A stretch of DNA of 64,000 bases from positions 62,001 to 126,000 of the forward strand of contig NZ_JAKZFT010000009.1 of the NCBI RefSeq assembly GCF_022808985.1. Reading direction: 5' to 3'. Source of the DNA: Geotalea sp. SG265 (GTDB lineage Bacteria; Desulfobacterota; Desulfuromonadia; Geobacterales; Geobacteraceae). Of the stretch, positions 27,046 to 35,904 are shown piece after piece. The notes under the pieces are model-generated. The model made no database searches and was not told where the DNA came from. It was given only the letters and a program-made list of their open reading frames with translations. Numbering within the stretch: the stretch's first letter is position 1; each line of letters begins with the position of its first letter. The position numbers were made by a program, and so were the translations under genes.

Positions 27046-28245
27046 ATGGAAATAAAAGTTCCATCAGTGGGGGAATCGGTCAGCGAGGCGCTGGTGGCCA
27101 AGTGGCACAAACAGGACGGGGACCGGGTGGAGAAGGATGAGGTCCTTTGCGAGATAGAGACCGACAAGATCACCCTGGAGATCAATGCCGACGCGGCAGG
27201 AACGCTGGCAATCCGCGCCCGTGAAGGTGAAACAGTGAAGATAGGCGCCGTCATCGGCACTATTGCCGAAGGTGAAGGGGTGAAGCCTGCCGGTGCTGCA
27301 GCGAAGGAAGCAGGCCCGGTCGAGGCGAAAGCGGCGGCAGCGGAGCCCCCCATGTCTCCGGCTGTACGCAAGATGGCCCAGGAAAAGGGGATCAAGCCGG
27401 AAACCATCAAGGGGAGCGGCAAAGGTGGGAGGGTCACCGTGGATGACCTCCTCAAGCAGCAGGCGGCGCCGAGCCCCCAGCCGGCCCCCCAGCCAACCCT
27501 CTCTTTCAGATCCGAAGAGCACACTCCTTACCAGACCGCTCCGGAAGGCAGGATCACCCGCAAGACAATGACCCCCATCCGCAGGAAAATTGCCGAACGG
27601 CTTCTGGCGGCGCGACAGCAGACCGCCATGCTTACCACCTTCAATGAGGTGGATATGGGGCGGGTCATGGAACTGCGCCGGCGCCACCGGGAGCAGTTGC
27701 AGAAGAAATTCGGCGTCGGCCTTGGGTTGATGCCTTTCTTCATCAGGGCCTGCGTCGATGCCCTCAAGGAGTTTCCCGCAGTCAATGCCCGTATCGACGG
27801 CGACGACATCGTCTATCAGCACTTCTATGATCTGGGCATTGCCGTCGGTGGCGAAAAGGGGTTGGTGGTGCCGGTGATACGGGATGCCGATCGTCTTTCA
27901 CTAGTGGAGATGGAGCAGAAAATCGTATCGCTGGTGGCGCAGGTGGAAAAGAACCGCCTGAGCCTGGAGGATCTCACCGGCGGCACCTTCACCATCAGCA
28001 ACGGCGGCGTCTACGGCTCCATGCTCAGCACCCCCATCCTCAATCCCCCACAGAGTGGCGTCCTTGGCATGCACGCCATCCAGGAACGCCCGGTGGTGCG
28101 GGATGGGCAGGTGGTCGTCCGACCGATGATGTATCTGGCCCTTTCCTACGATCACCGTATCATCGACGGGCGGGAGGCGGTGGGGTTTCTTAAAAAAGTG
28201 AAGGAGTATATAGAAGACCCGGAAGAAATGCTGCTGGAAGGGTGA
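27046..28245 (+). CDS. sucB: Dihydrolipoamide succinyltransferase (E2 of OGDH)
   Basis: 399 aa. An N-terminal lipoyl domain with the lipoylated Lys in [11 protein letters not shown] (about residue 43) is followed by an Ala/Pro linker, a peripheral-subunit-binding domain ([29 protein letters not shown]), a second linker and the catalytic acyltransferase domain with the active-site motif [14 protein letters not shown]. It accepts the succinyl group from E1 and forms the core of the complex. Preceded by GGAGAGAACC, 56 nt after sucA. The linker peptide RSEEHT resembles a sequencing-adapter translation but is in frame and at a normal position. Confidence 0.95.
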   Translation: MEIKVPSVGESVSEALVAKWHKQDGDRVEKDEVLCEIETDKITLEINADAAGTLAIRAREGETVKIGAVIGTIAEGEGVKPAGAAAKEAGPVEAKAAAAEPPMSPAVRKMAQEKGIKPETIKGSGKGGRVTVDDLLKQQAAPSPQPAPQPTLSFRSEEHTPYQTAPEGRITRKTMTPIRRKIAERLLAARQQTAMLTTFNEVDMGRVMELRRRHREQLQKKFGVGLGLMPFFIRACVDALKEFPAVNARIDGDDIVYQHFYDLGIAVGGEKGLVVPVIRDADRLSLVEMEQKIVSLVAQVEKNRLSLEDLTGGTFTISNGGVYGSMLSTPILNPPQSGVLGMHAIQERPVVRDGQVVVRPMMYLALSYDHRIIDGREAVGFLKKVKEYIEDPEEMLLEG

Positions 28246-28250
28246 GAAAC

Positions 28251-28356
28251 GCGCCCTTTCCGCAATATCTGCGTTGATCTTCGTGATTCCTTGTGCGGCG
28301 TACCTGATGTACGCCTCCGCGCAATCCCTCGATACGCCTTGATCTTGCGAAAAAAT
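28251..28356. repeat. Long intergenic hairpin repeat, copy 1 (between sucB and lpd)
   Basis: An imperfect inverted repeat centred on GGCGTAC-CTGAT-GTACGCC. Arms such as CTTCGTGATT...CCTCGATACGCC and CGCAA...TTGCG extend to about 100 nt. It is the same family as the element at 29807-29924, sharing ATCTGCG, CTTCGT, TGATGTA and CTCGA-CGCCTTG. Possible roles are RNA processing, attenuation or transcript stabilisation within the cluster. Confidence 0.75.
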
Positions 28357-28399
28357 CGCATTCCTGAAGTTTTTACAAAAGTAGATTTCGGAGGTTGTA

Positions 28400-29806
28400 A
28401 TGTCTGACGAGCTATACGATTTGATCATCATCGGTGCCGGGCCGGGTGGCTATGTGGCCGCCATCCGCGCTGCCCAGCTGGGGATGAAGGTGGCGGTGGT
28501 GGAGCGGGGTGAGCGCCTGGGTGGGGTCTGCCTCAACGAGGGGTGTATTCCCAGCAAGGCGCTGCTTGATTCCAGCGAGCTCTTTGCCCTGGCCCGGGAT
28601 AAATTCGCCCTGCACGGCATCGGCGTCGGCTCTCCCACACTGGATCTGGCGAAGATGATGGCCCGCAAGGACGATGTGGTGAAGAAGCTCACCGACGGTA
28701 TCGCTTTCCTTTTCAAGAAGAACCTGATCACCCGGATGCGGGGGACGGCGAAGCTGGGCAAAGCGGAGAGCGGCGGACGGCAGGTGGTGGTATCGGGAGA
28801 AGATAGCCAAACCGTTACCGGCAAGAACATCCTCCTGGCCACCGGCAGCGAAGCGGTCCAGTTGCCCGGGCTTCCTTTCGATGGCGAGACGGTGGTCAGT
28901 GCCCGCGAAGCTCTATCCTTTCCCTCTGTGCCCGAGCACCTGCTGGTGGTGGGCGGAGGCTATATCGGCCTTGAGCTGGGGTCGGTCTGGCTGCGCCTGG
29001 AGAGCAGGGTGACGGTGGTGGAAATGCTGCCCAGCATCCTCCCCAACACGGACCGGCAGGTGGCCGATACCCTCTTGCGCTCCCTGAAAAAGCAGGGAAT
29101 GACCTTCAAACTGGGGGCGAAGGTGACGGGGTTGCAGAAAAAGCAAGGCAAGGCTTCGGTGACCGTTTCAGCCGGTGAGGGGGCCGAGGAGGTTATCTGC
29201 GATCGCGTGCTGGTGGCCGTGGGAAGAAAGTCGCTGACGGCGGGGCTCGGCCTGGAAGAGGCTGGTATAGCCTTCGATGGCGGCAGGATCAGGGTTGACG
29301 AAAATTATGCCACGTCGGTCCCCGGCATCTATGCCATCGGCGACCTGATTCATGGTCCGCTTCTTGCCCATAAGGCGATGATGGAAGGGGAGGTTTTCGC
29401 CGAAAGGTTGGCTGGACAGGCCTCGGTGGTTGATTATGACTTCATACCCGGTATCATTTATACATGGCCGGAGGCGGCATCGGTGGGGAAAAGCGAGGAA
29501 CAGCTGAAGACGGAAGGAGTCCCATACGCTGCCGGCCGATTCAATTTCATGGCCAACGGTCGGGCGAAATGCATGGAAGAGACGGAAGGTTTCGTCAAGG
29601 TGCTGGCCCACAAAGAGACAGGACGGGTGCTGGGGATGCACATCATCGGCCCCCGCGCCTCGGACATGATCGCCGAAGGGGTGACGGTGATGACCTACGG
29701 CGGGACGGCGGAAGACATCGCCCTTACCTTTCATGCCCACCCGACGCTGTCGGAGGCGGTTAAGGAAGCCGCGCTGGACGTGGAAAAAAGAGCCATCCAC
29801 GCCTAG
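28400..29806 (+). CDS. lpdA: Dihydrolipoamide dehydrogenase (E3)
   Basis: 468 aa. It reoxidises dihydrolipoyl groups of the E2 subunits using FAD and NAD+. The FAD motif is GAGPGGYVAAIRAAQLG (about 11-27), the redox disulfide is GGVCLNEGCIPSKALL, the NAD motif is VVGGGYIGLELGSVW, and the C-terminal catalytic His-Glu pair is in HAHPTLSEAVKEA. It follows AGGTTGTA. It is placed between the OGDH and PDH genes and is the only E3 in the window, so it probably serves both complexes. Confidence 0.95.
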   Translation: MSDELYDLIIIGAGPGGYVAAIRAAQLGMKVAVVERGERLGGVCLNEGCIPSKALLDSSELFALARDKFALHGIGVGSPTLDLAKMMARKDDVVKKLTDGIAFLFKKNLITRMRGTAKLGKAESGGRQVVVSGEDSQTVTGKNILLATGSEAVQLPGLPFDGETVVSAREALSFPSVPEHLLVVGGGYIGLELGSVWLRLESRVTVVEMLPSILPNTDRQVADTLLRSLKKQGMTFKLGAKVTGLQKKQGKASVTVSAGEGAEEVICDRVLVAVGRKSLTAGLGLEEAGIAFDGGRIRVDENYATSVPGIYAIGDLIHGPLLAHKAMMEGEVFAERLAGQASVVDYDFIPGIIYTWPEAASVGKSEEQLKTEGVPYAAGRFNFMANGRAKCMEETEGFVKVLAHKETGRVLGMHIIGPRASDMIAEGVTVMTYGGTAEDIALTFHAHPTLSEAVKEAALDVEKRAIHA

Positions 29807-29924
29807 TTCGCGTTGAAAAACGCCCATCTGCGGCGTTGTCTTCGTCACTGCGCTGCTCACATACTGATGTATGCTGCGCTGCTCGTTCCTCGACGCCTTG
29901 CACCTGGGCATTTTTGAACGCGAA
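29807..29924. repeat. Long intergenic hairpin repeat, copy 2 (between lpd and aconitase)
   Basis: TTCGCGTT (29807-29814) is the exact reverse complement of AACGCGAA (29917-29924). The pairing continues inward (GAAAAACGCCCA with TGGGCATTTTTG) to a centre at ACATAC-TGAT-GTATGC, making a hairpin of about 118 nt. Related to the copy at 28251-28356. It begins immediately after the lpd stop codon. Confidence 0.82.
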
Positions 29925-29958
29925 TGATAGGGCGGTTGATAATTAAGAGGGGGTCGTA

Positions 29959-31911
29959 ATGGGAAAGAATCTAGCCACCAAGATCCTGGAAGCCCATCTG
30001 GTGGAAGGGGAGCTGATACCGGGGAAAGAGATCGCCATCCGCATCGACCACACCCTCCTGCAGGATGCCACTGGGACCATGGCTATCCTGGAATTCATGG
30101 CCATGGGGGTGGACCGGGCCAAGGTGGAGCTGGCGGCCCAGTATATCGACCATAACCTGCTCCAGACCGACAACCGTAATGCCGACGACCATGTCTTTCT
30201 CATGACGGCGGCTCAGAAGTTCGGCATCCACCTCTCCAAACCTGGCAACGGCGTATCACACCAGGTGCACCTGGAGCGATTCGGCGTGCCGGGCAAGGTC
30301 ATGCTCGGGGCCGACTCCCATACGCCGACCGCTGCTGGCCTCTCCATGCTCGCCATCGGCGCCGGGGGGATGGACGTGGCCATGGCCATGGCGGGTCATC
30401 CCTTCCACCTTTCCTGCCCAAAAATCATGGGGGTGAAGCTGATCGGCCAACTGCAGCCATGGGTTTCAGGCAAGGATGTGATCTTGGAAATGCTGCGCCG
30501 CCACACGGTCAAGGGAGGGGTGGGGAAGATCATTGAATACTACGGCCCGGGAGTGGAAACGCTTTCCGCCACTGACCGGGGAACCATCGGCAACATGGGA
30601 GCCGAGCTGGGCGCCACCACCTCCATCTTTCCCTCCGACCAGCGGACCAGGGAATTCCTGGAATCCCAGGGACGCGGAGAATGCTGGCAGCCTTTTACCG
30701 CCGATGCCGATGCCACCTATGATGAGTACGATGAGATCGACCTCTCCCAGGTGGTGCCCCTCATCGCCTGTCCTTCGGCTCCCGACAATGTGGTGCGGGT
30801 CAAAGATGTGGAAGGGATCAAGGTGGATCAGGTCATCGTCGGCAGCTCGGTCAATTCCTCCTTTCGCGACCTGATGACCGTCTGCCGAATCCTTGACGGC
30901 CGGCACGTGGCCCCGAACCTTTCCTTCAACATCAATCCGGGGAGCCGGCAGGTGTTGGAAAACGTCGCCGACCGGGGAGGGCTGATGGCGCTGCTCCTGG
31001 CGGGCGCCCAGGTCCATCAGCCCGGCTGTCTCGGCTGCATCGGCATGGGGCAGGCGCCGGGAACCAACCAGGTTTCCCTGCGCACCTTTCCCCGCAACTT
31101 TCCCGGGCGAAGCGGCACCAAGGACGACAAAGTCTACCTTTGTTCCCCCGAAACCGCTGGCGCGGCCGGTCTTTTCGGCGTCATCACCGATCCGCGCAAG
31201 CTCTCCGACCTGATGCCCTGGCCCAACGTGCAGAATCCGGAACGCTACCTGGTAGACGATTCCAGCGTCATTTATCCCCTTGAAGACACCAGCGGTGTAG
31301 AGATCGTCACCGGCCCGAACATCGTGCCGTTCCCCGATTTCGAGTCCTTGCCGGAGGAGCTGCAGGCGGAGGTCATCATCAAGGTGGAGGACAATATCTC
31401 CACCGACACCATAATGCCTGCGGGCAACAAGGTGCTTCCATTCCGCAGCAACATTCCCGCCATCAGTCAGTTCGTCTTCGGCCAGATCGATGACGGGTTT
31501 CCGGAGCGGGCCAAATCAAAGGGCAACGGCGTGGTGGTGGCGGGAGAAAATTACGGCCAGGGTTCTTCCCGGGAACATGCCGCCCTTGCCCCCCGCTATC
31601 TGGGCATCCGCGCCAAGCTGGCCAAGAGTTTCGCCCGCATCCATAAGGCCAATCTGATCAATTTCGGCATTCTCCCCCTGGTTTTCAAGAACCCGGCCGA
31701 CTATGACCCGATCAAACAGGGCGACACCGTCTCCTTCAAAGGCCTGCGCCGGCTGGTGGCGGAGGGGGCGACGGAGATACCGGTCCGCATTGGCGAGCGG
31801 GAGGTCGTGACGCTGCTTCAGGTATCGGAGCGGGAACGCCAGGATTTGCTGGCCGGGGGTACGCTCAACCATGTGAAGGAGGCGGTGAAAGAGAGCCGCG
31901 GGGGCAACTGA
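29959..31911 (+). CDS. acn: Aconitate hydratase (short, Aquifex-type)
   Basis: 650 aa, shorter than AcnA or AcnB (about 850-900) and close to mitochondrial-like and Aquifex-type aconitases. It converts citrate to isocitrate through a [4Fe-4S] cluster. Ligand and substrate motifs include GADSHTPTAAGLSMLAIGAGGMD, LACPSAP-like IACPSAPDNV, QPGCLGCIGMG (two cluster Cys) and, in the C-terminal swivel domain, ENYGQGSSREHAALAPR. It follows GAGGGGGTCGTA. It sits between lpd and pdhA; its stop overlaps the pdhA start by one nt (TGATGG). Confidence 0.93.
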   Translation: MGKNLATKILEAHLVEGELIPGKEIAIRIDHTLLQDATGTMAILEFMAMGVDRAKVELAAQYIDHNLLQTDNRNADDHVFLMTAAQKFGIHLSKPGNGVSHQVHLERFGVPGKVMLGADSHTPTAAGLSMLAIGAGGMDVAMAMAGHPFHLSCPKIMGVKLIGQLQPWVSGKDVILEMLRRHTVKGGVGKIIEYYGPGVETLSATDRGTIGNMGAELGATTSIFPSDQRTREFLESQGRGECWQPFTADADATYDEYDEIDLSQVVPLIACPSAPDNVVRVKDVEGIKVDQVIVGSSVNSSFRDLMTVCRILDGRHVAPNLSFNINPGSRQVLENVADRGGLMALLLAGAQVHQPGCLGCIGMGQAPGTNQVSLRTFPRNFPGRSGTKDDKVYLCSPETAGAAGLFGVITDPRKLSDLMPWPNVQNPERYLVDDSSVIYPLEDTSGVEIVTGPNIVPFPDFESLPEELQAEVIIKVEDNISTDTIMPAGNKVLPFRSNIPAISQFVFGQIDDGFPERAKSKGNGVVVAGENYGQGSSREHAALAPRYLGIRAKLAKSFARIHKANLINFGILPLVFKNPADYDPIKQGDTVSFKGLRRLVAEGATEIPVRIGEREVVTLLQVSERERQDLLAGGTLNHVKEAVKESRGGN

Positions 31912-32888
31912 TGGACAAGCATCTCACCGAGATACTCCCTGCGGAGGACCTGCTCCATATGTACGAACAGACGGCCCTCTGCCGCGAGTTCGAGGAGTCG
32001 TGTGCCGAGCAGTACACCAAGGGTAACATCACCGGATTTCTCCACCTTTACAGTGGCCAGGAGGCGGTGGCGGTAGGCTCCACTAAGGCGCTGCAGCAGG
32101 ATGACTACATTCTCTCTGCTTACCGTGAGCATGCCCAGGCCATTGTCCGTGGTGCCGAGCCGAAAAGGGTCATGGCGGAGCTCTTCGGCAAGGCAACCGG
32201 CCTCTGCAAGGGGAAGGGGGGCTCAATGCACCTCTTCAACCCCGAGCTCAAATTCATGGGAGGTTATGCCATCGTCGGCGGCCAGTTTCCCATCGCCGCA
32301 GGGCTGGCCTTTGCTACCAAATTCAAGCACGAGGGTCGGCTGGTCGCTTGCTTCTTTGGTGACGCGGCGGTGAATCAGGGGACCTTCCACGAGTCACTCA
32401 ACTGGGCGCGGGTCTGGGAATTGCCAGTGCTCTTCATCTGCGAGAACAATTTCTACGGCATCGGCACCGAAGTGCACCGCTCATCGGCACTTCCTGACAT
32501 TCATCGCCGCACCTGCGGCTACGATGTTCCGTCTGAACGGGTGGACGGCATGGATGCCATCGCCGTCTACCAGGCGGTACGACATGGCGCCGAGTGGGTC
32601 CGGGAGCAGAGCCGCCCCTATCTGTTGGAGGCCATGACCTACCGTTTCCGTGGGCACTCCATGGCCGATCCGGGCAAATACCGCAGCACCGCGGAGCTGG
32701 AGCTGTGGAAGAGCCGGGACCCCTTGGTCAATCTGGGGAAACGGTTGGTCGAAGCGGGGATCGCCGATCAGGCCAAGCTGGATGCCCTGCGCGCCCAGGC
32801 GGTGGCCGTGGTCCAGGAGGCGGTTAAATTTGCCGAAGAGTCGCCGTGGCCTGAGGATTCCGAAGTTTACGCGGATATTTTCATGTAA
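31911..32888 (+). CDS. pdhA: Pyruvate dehydrogenase E1 alpha subunit
   Basis: 325 aa. The thiamine-diphosphate motif is GDAAVNQGTFHESLNWARVWELPVLFICENN (about 143-173). The phosphorylation-loop-like segment YRFRGHSMADPGKYR and the early motif ITGFLHLYSGQEAVAVG are typical of E1-alpha of PDH, acetoin or branched-chain complexes. Pyruvate is the most likely substrate given the neighbouring lipB and aconitase, but acetoin dehydrogenase cannot be excluded by motif alone. It works as an alpha2beta2 tetramer with the next gene and is translationally coupled to the aconitase gene. Confidence 0.9.
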   Translation: MDKHLTEILPAEDLLHMYEQTALCREFEESCAEQYTKGNITGFLHLYSGQEAVAVGSTKALQQDDYILSAYREHAQAIVRGAEPKRVMAELFGKATGLCKGKGGSMHLFNPELKFMGGYAIVGGQFPIAAGLAFATKFKHEGRLVACFFGDAAVNQGTFHESLNWARVWELPVLFICENNFYGIGTEVHRSSALPDIHRRTCGYDVPSERVDGMDAIAVYQAVRHGAEWVREQSRPYLLEAMTYRFRGHSMADPGKYRSTAELELWKSRDPLVNLGKRLVEAGIADQAKLDALRAQAVAVVQEAVKFAEESPWPEDSEVYADIFM

Positions 32889-32934
32889 GGGCACCCCCTG
32901 TGGGTGGCCCGTATCAGATAAAGGGCCGTGGCCC
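32889..32934 (+). other. Two small GC-rich hairpins between pdhA and pdhB
   Basis: GGGCACCC (32889-32896) pairs imperfectly with GGGTGGCCC (32902-32910), and GGGCC-GT-GGCCC follows at 32923-32934. No T run follows, so they are not classical terminators. They could be processing or stability hairpins inside the cluster, or simply a GC-rich spacer. Confidence 0.4.
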
Positions 32935-32971
32935 GGAGGCCTGCCCCTATCGTATTTACAAGGAATGATTT

Positions 32972-33958
32972 ATGGCCGAAATGACCTACCGAGACGCTAT
33001 CAACCTGGCCCTGAAGGAGGAGATGCGCCGCGATCCACTTGTGGTGACCTGGGGGGAGGACGTGGCCCTCTACGAGGGCTCCTTCAAGGTTACCCGGGGC
33101 CTTCTGGCCGAGTTCGGCGAGGAGCGGGTCAGGGATACACCCATTTCGGAAAACACCATCATTGGCGTTGCCATCGGCGCGGCCATGGGGGGCCTCAGGC
33201 CGATCCCCGAGCTGATGACGGTCAACTTCGCCCTTTTGGCCATGGACCAGATCATCAACCATATGACCAAGATCCGCTACATGTTCGGCGGACAGGTGAA
33301 GCTGCCCTTGGTCATCCGTGCTCCCGGCGGCGGGGGCAGTCAACTGGCGGCCCAGCATTCCCAATCACTGGAGACTTTTTTCATGCACACTCCCGGCATG
33401 TACGTGGCGGTGCCTGCCACCCCCGCCGACGCCAAGGGATTGCTGAAAACGGCCATCAGGGATGATAACCCGGTGATGTTCCTGGAGCATGAGCTGCTGT
33501 ACAACAGCAAGGGGGAGGTGCCCGACGACCCGGAGTACCTGATTCCCTTCGGCAGATGCGACGTGAAGCGCACCGGCAGCGACGTGACCATTGTCGCCTA
33601 TTCGCGGATGACCATCCTGGCCCTGGCGGCGGCCGAGGAACTGGCAAAGGAGAAGATCGACTGCGAGGTGGTGGATCTCCGCACCCTGACCCCCTTGGAC
33701 AGCGAGACGATCGTCGCTTCCATGCAGAAAACCGGGCGGGGAGTGGTGGTGGAGGAATGCTGGCGGACCTGCGGCCTGGGGGCCGAAATAGCTTCCCGCA
33801 TCTACGAGGGCTGTTTTGATGTACTGCTGGCGCCGGTGCAACGGGTTTCAGGACTCGATGTGCCCATGCCGTACTCCCGCAAGCTGGAAAAACTCTGCAT
33901 TCCACAGGTGGCGGACATTGTAGCGGCGGTGAAGGAAACCATGAGCGGCAAATATTGA
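32972..33958 (+). CDS. pdhB: Pyruvate dehydrogenase E1 beta subunit
   Basis: 328 aa, start after AAGGAATG. Typical E1-beta motifs are MTYRDAINLALKEEM, WGEDVALYEGSFKVTRGL, ENTIIGVAIGAAMGGLRPIPELM, IRAPGGGGSQLAAQHSQSLE (containing the catalytic His region) and VVDLRTLTPLD in the C-terminal domain. Partner of pdhA. The family also includes acetoin and branched-chain E1 beta; the assignment to pyruvate is by context. Confidence 0.92.
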   Translation: MAEMTYRDAINLALKEEMRRDPLVVTWGEDVALYEGSFKVTRGLLAEFGEERVRDTPISENTIIGVAIGAAMGGLRPIPELMTVNFALLAMDQIINHMTKIRYMFGGQVKLPLVIRAPGGGGSQLAAQHSQSLETFFMHTPGMYVAVPATPADAKGLLKTAIRDDNPVMFLEHELLYNSKGEVPDDPEYLIPFGRCDVKRTGSDVTIVAYSRMTILALAAAEELAKEKIDCEVVDLRTLTPLDSETIVASMQKTGRGVVVEECWRTCGLGAEIASRIYEGCFDVLLAPVQRVSGLDVPMPYSRKLEKLCIPQVADIVAAVKETMSGKY

Positions 33959-33983
33959 GGACTAGATTTCCACGAGGTTTCAG

Positions 33984-35234
33984 ATGCCTACTGACATAAC
34001 CATGCCGAAACTCTCCGACACCATGACCGAAGGACGCCTCATCTCCTGGAAGAAATCGGTGGGGGATGGGGTGGAACGGGGAGACATCATTGCCGAGGTG
34101 GAGACGGACAAGGCGAACATGGAACTGGAATCCTTTAGCGCCGGTGTCCTCCTTGAGCAGCGGGTAAAACCAGGGGAGATGGTTCCGGTGGGGACGGTGA
34201 TCGGCGTGGTGGGGCCGCCGGGGGAAAAGGTCGCAGCGCAGCCCGAGGTTGTGCCCGAACAGCCGGGGGCTGAAGTGATTCCGCCAGCGGTGGAGAAAGT
34301 CGAAGAACCGGCCGGTCGTGGAGCTACCGGTGCCGTGGCGGAGGAAGTCCCCGGACGAACCGCCGAGCTTCCGGAAAAGGAACCAATGCATGGCGGTGCG
34401 GGGGAAAAGGCCTCGCCGCGGGTGCGGCGCCTGGCCAGGGAGAAGGGCATCGATCTCTCCCGGATTACCGGCAGCGGCCCCGAGGGGAGGATTCTCGAGG
34501 AAGACCTGGCGCGGCCAAGCGGCGAAGGGGCGCCCAAAAGGGAGGCAAAACCGTCGGTGCCCCCGTCGTCGGCGCCCCTCAGCAGGATGCGGAGCGCCAT
34601 TGCCCGCACGGTGAGCGATTCCTGGCGGGAGATTCCCCACTTTACCGTCACAGTTGCGGTGGAGATTGGCGAAGCGGAACGGGTCTATCGGGAGCTGAAG
34701 GAAGCCGGGACCGGGGTGACCTTGAATGACATGGTCGTCAAGGCTGTTGCCGTGGCCATTGGCAAATTCCCCCTTGTCAACGCCTCCTTCAGTCAATCCG
34801 GCATTCAGATGCATGACCAGGTCAACATCGGCATCGCCGTAAGCCTGGAGGACGGGCTGGTGGTGCCGGTCATCAAAGGCTGCCAGGATCTTTCGGTCCG
34901 AGAGATTGCCCGGCGGAGCCATGAGCTCATAGACCGAGCCCGCAGCAGCTCCATCAGCGAAGGGGACCTGGCGGGGGGGACCTTTTCCATATCGAACATG
35001 GGCATGCTGGGGGTGGAGCAGTTCTCCGCGGTCATCTACCCCCCCCAGGGCGCCATCCTGGCGGTGGCGGCCGCCTTGGACGAGGCGGTGGTCAAGGGGG
35101 GACAGGTGGTTGCCGCACGCATCATGCGCCTGACCCTGTCCGCCGATCATCGCCTTCTGGACGGCGCCTATGCCGCCCGCTTTCTGGCTGAACTGAAAAG
35201 GGTCCTGGAGAACCCGGTCGCCCTGCTCATCTGA
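33984..35234 (+). CDS. pdhC: Dihydrolipoamide acetyltransferase (E2 of PDH)
   Basis: 416 aa. One lipoyl domain (lipoylated Lys in VETDKANMELESF, about residue 43), a Pro/Ala/Glu-rich linker, a subunit-binding domain (VRRLAREKGIDLSRITGSGPEGRI, about 146-170) and a catalytic domain ending in DHRLLDGAYAARFL. The catalytic domain contains FSISNMGMLGVEQFSAVIYPPQGAILAV. It is the acetyl-transferring core for pdhAB. 25 nt after pdhB and followed 20 nt later by lipB, which makes the octanoylated E2 precursor. Confidence 0.93.
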   Translation: MPTDITMPKLSDTMTEGRLISWKKSVGDGVERGDIIAEVETDKANMELESFSAGVLLEQRVKPGEMVPVGTVIGVVGPPGEKVAAQPEVVPEQPGAEVIPPAVEKVEEPAGRGATGAVAEEVPGRTAELPEKEPMHGGAGEKASPRVRRLAREKGIDLSRITGSGPEGRILEEDLARPSGEGAPKREAKPSVPPSSAPLSRMRSAIARTVSDSWREIPHFTVTVAVEIGEAERVYRELKEAGTGVTLNDMVVKAVAVAIGKFPLVNASFSQSGIQMHDQVNIGIAVSLEDGLVVPVIKGCQDLSVREIARRSHELIDRARSSSISEGDLAGGTFSISNMGMLGVEQFSAVIYPPQGAILAVAAALDEAVVKGGQVVAARIMRLTLSADHRLLDGAYAARFLAELKRVLENPVALLI

Positions 35235-35254
35235 ATTTTCCCCTGCGAGGTCCA

Positions 35255-35881
35255 ATGATCATCCAACATCTCGGTCTCATGGAATTCAATGAAGCCCAAG
35301 CCCTGCAGGAGCGCCTCGTTGGCCAGGTCTTCCGGGGGGAAGCGGAGGAGACCCTGCTGCTCCTGGAACATTCGCCCGTCTATACCATCGGCAGCGGCGG
35401 TGATGGGGCCAACGTCCTGGATAGCACCATCGCCGTCCAACGCATCAACCGGGGGGGGGACGTCACCTATCATGGGCCCGGACAGCTGGTGGGGTATCCG
35501 ATTCTTGACCTTTCCCGGCGGGGGCGCGACCTGCAGCGCTACCTCCGGTTTCTGGAGCAGGTGCTGATCGACACCATCATGGAATTCAAGGTGGCGGCCT
35601 TCCCCGTTACCGGAAAAACCGGGGTCTGGACCGGCAGAGGAAAGGTTGCCGCCATCGGGGTGGGGGTCAGACGCTGGGTCACCATGCACGGCTTTGCCAT
35701 CAATGTGGTCAATGATCTCTCTCCCTTCTCCAGGATCAATCCCTGCGGCATGGCCAACTGCCCGGTGACGTCCCTCAGGGCCGAGACCGGCAGTGCTCTT
35801 TCCATGGAACAGGTCCGCTCGTCTCTAGCTGCCCATTTTCAGGAGTTGCTCGGCAGGCGGCTGCCGCTTAGTCCGTGCTGA
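35255..35881 (+). CDS. lipB: Octanoyl-[ACP]:protein N-octanoyltransferase
   Basis: 208 aa. LipB moves octanoate from acyl carrier protein to lipoyl domains as the first step of lipoate synthesis. The signatures are INRGGDVTYHGPGQLVGYPILDL (substrate tunnel), GKVAAIGVGVRRWVTMHGFAINV (with the catalytic Lys) and INPCGM (catalytic Cys). Its position right after three lipoyl-enzyme genes fits its role. The start follows GCGAGGTCC. lipA is not in the window. Confidence 0.94.
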   Translation: MIIQHLGLMEFNEAQALQERLVGQVFRGEAEETLLLLEHSPVYTIGSGGDGANVLDSTIAVQRINRGGDVTYHGPGQLVGYPILDLSRRGRDLQRYLRFLEQVLIDTIMEFKVAAFPVTGKTGVWTGRGKVAAIGVGVRRWVTMHGFAINVVNDLSPFSRINPCGMANCPVTSLRAETGSALSMEQVRSSLAAHFQELLGRRLPLSPC

Positions 35882-35904
35882 CAGTAAATTTTTCAGGAGG
35901 TTGC

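Noticed and set aside
27508-27524. Resemblance of AGATCCGAAGAGCACAC in sucB to an Illumina adapter, giving the peptide RSEEHT
   Set aside because: 16 of 17 nt match, but the sequence diverges straight after, the frame is intact, and the position and length of the linker are normal for E2 proteins. Coincidence is more likely than a chimeric insert; raw reads would settle it.
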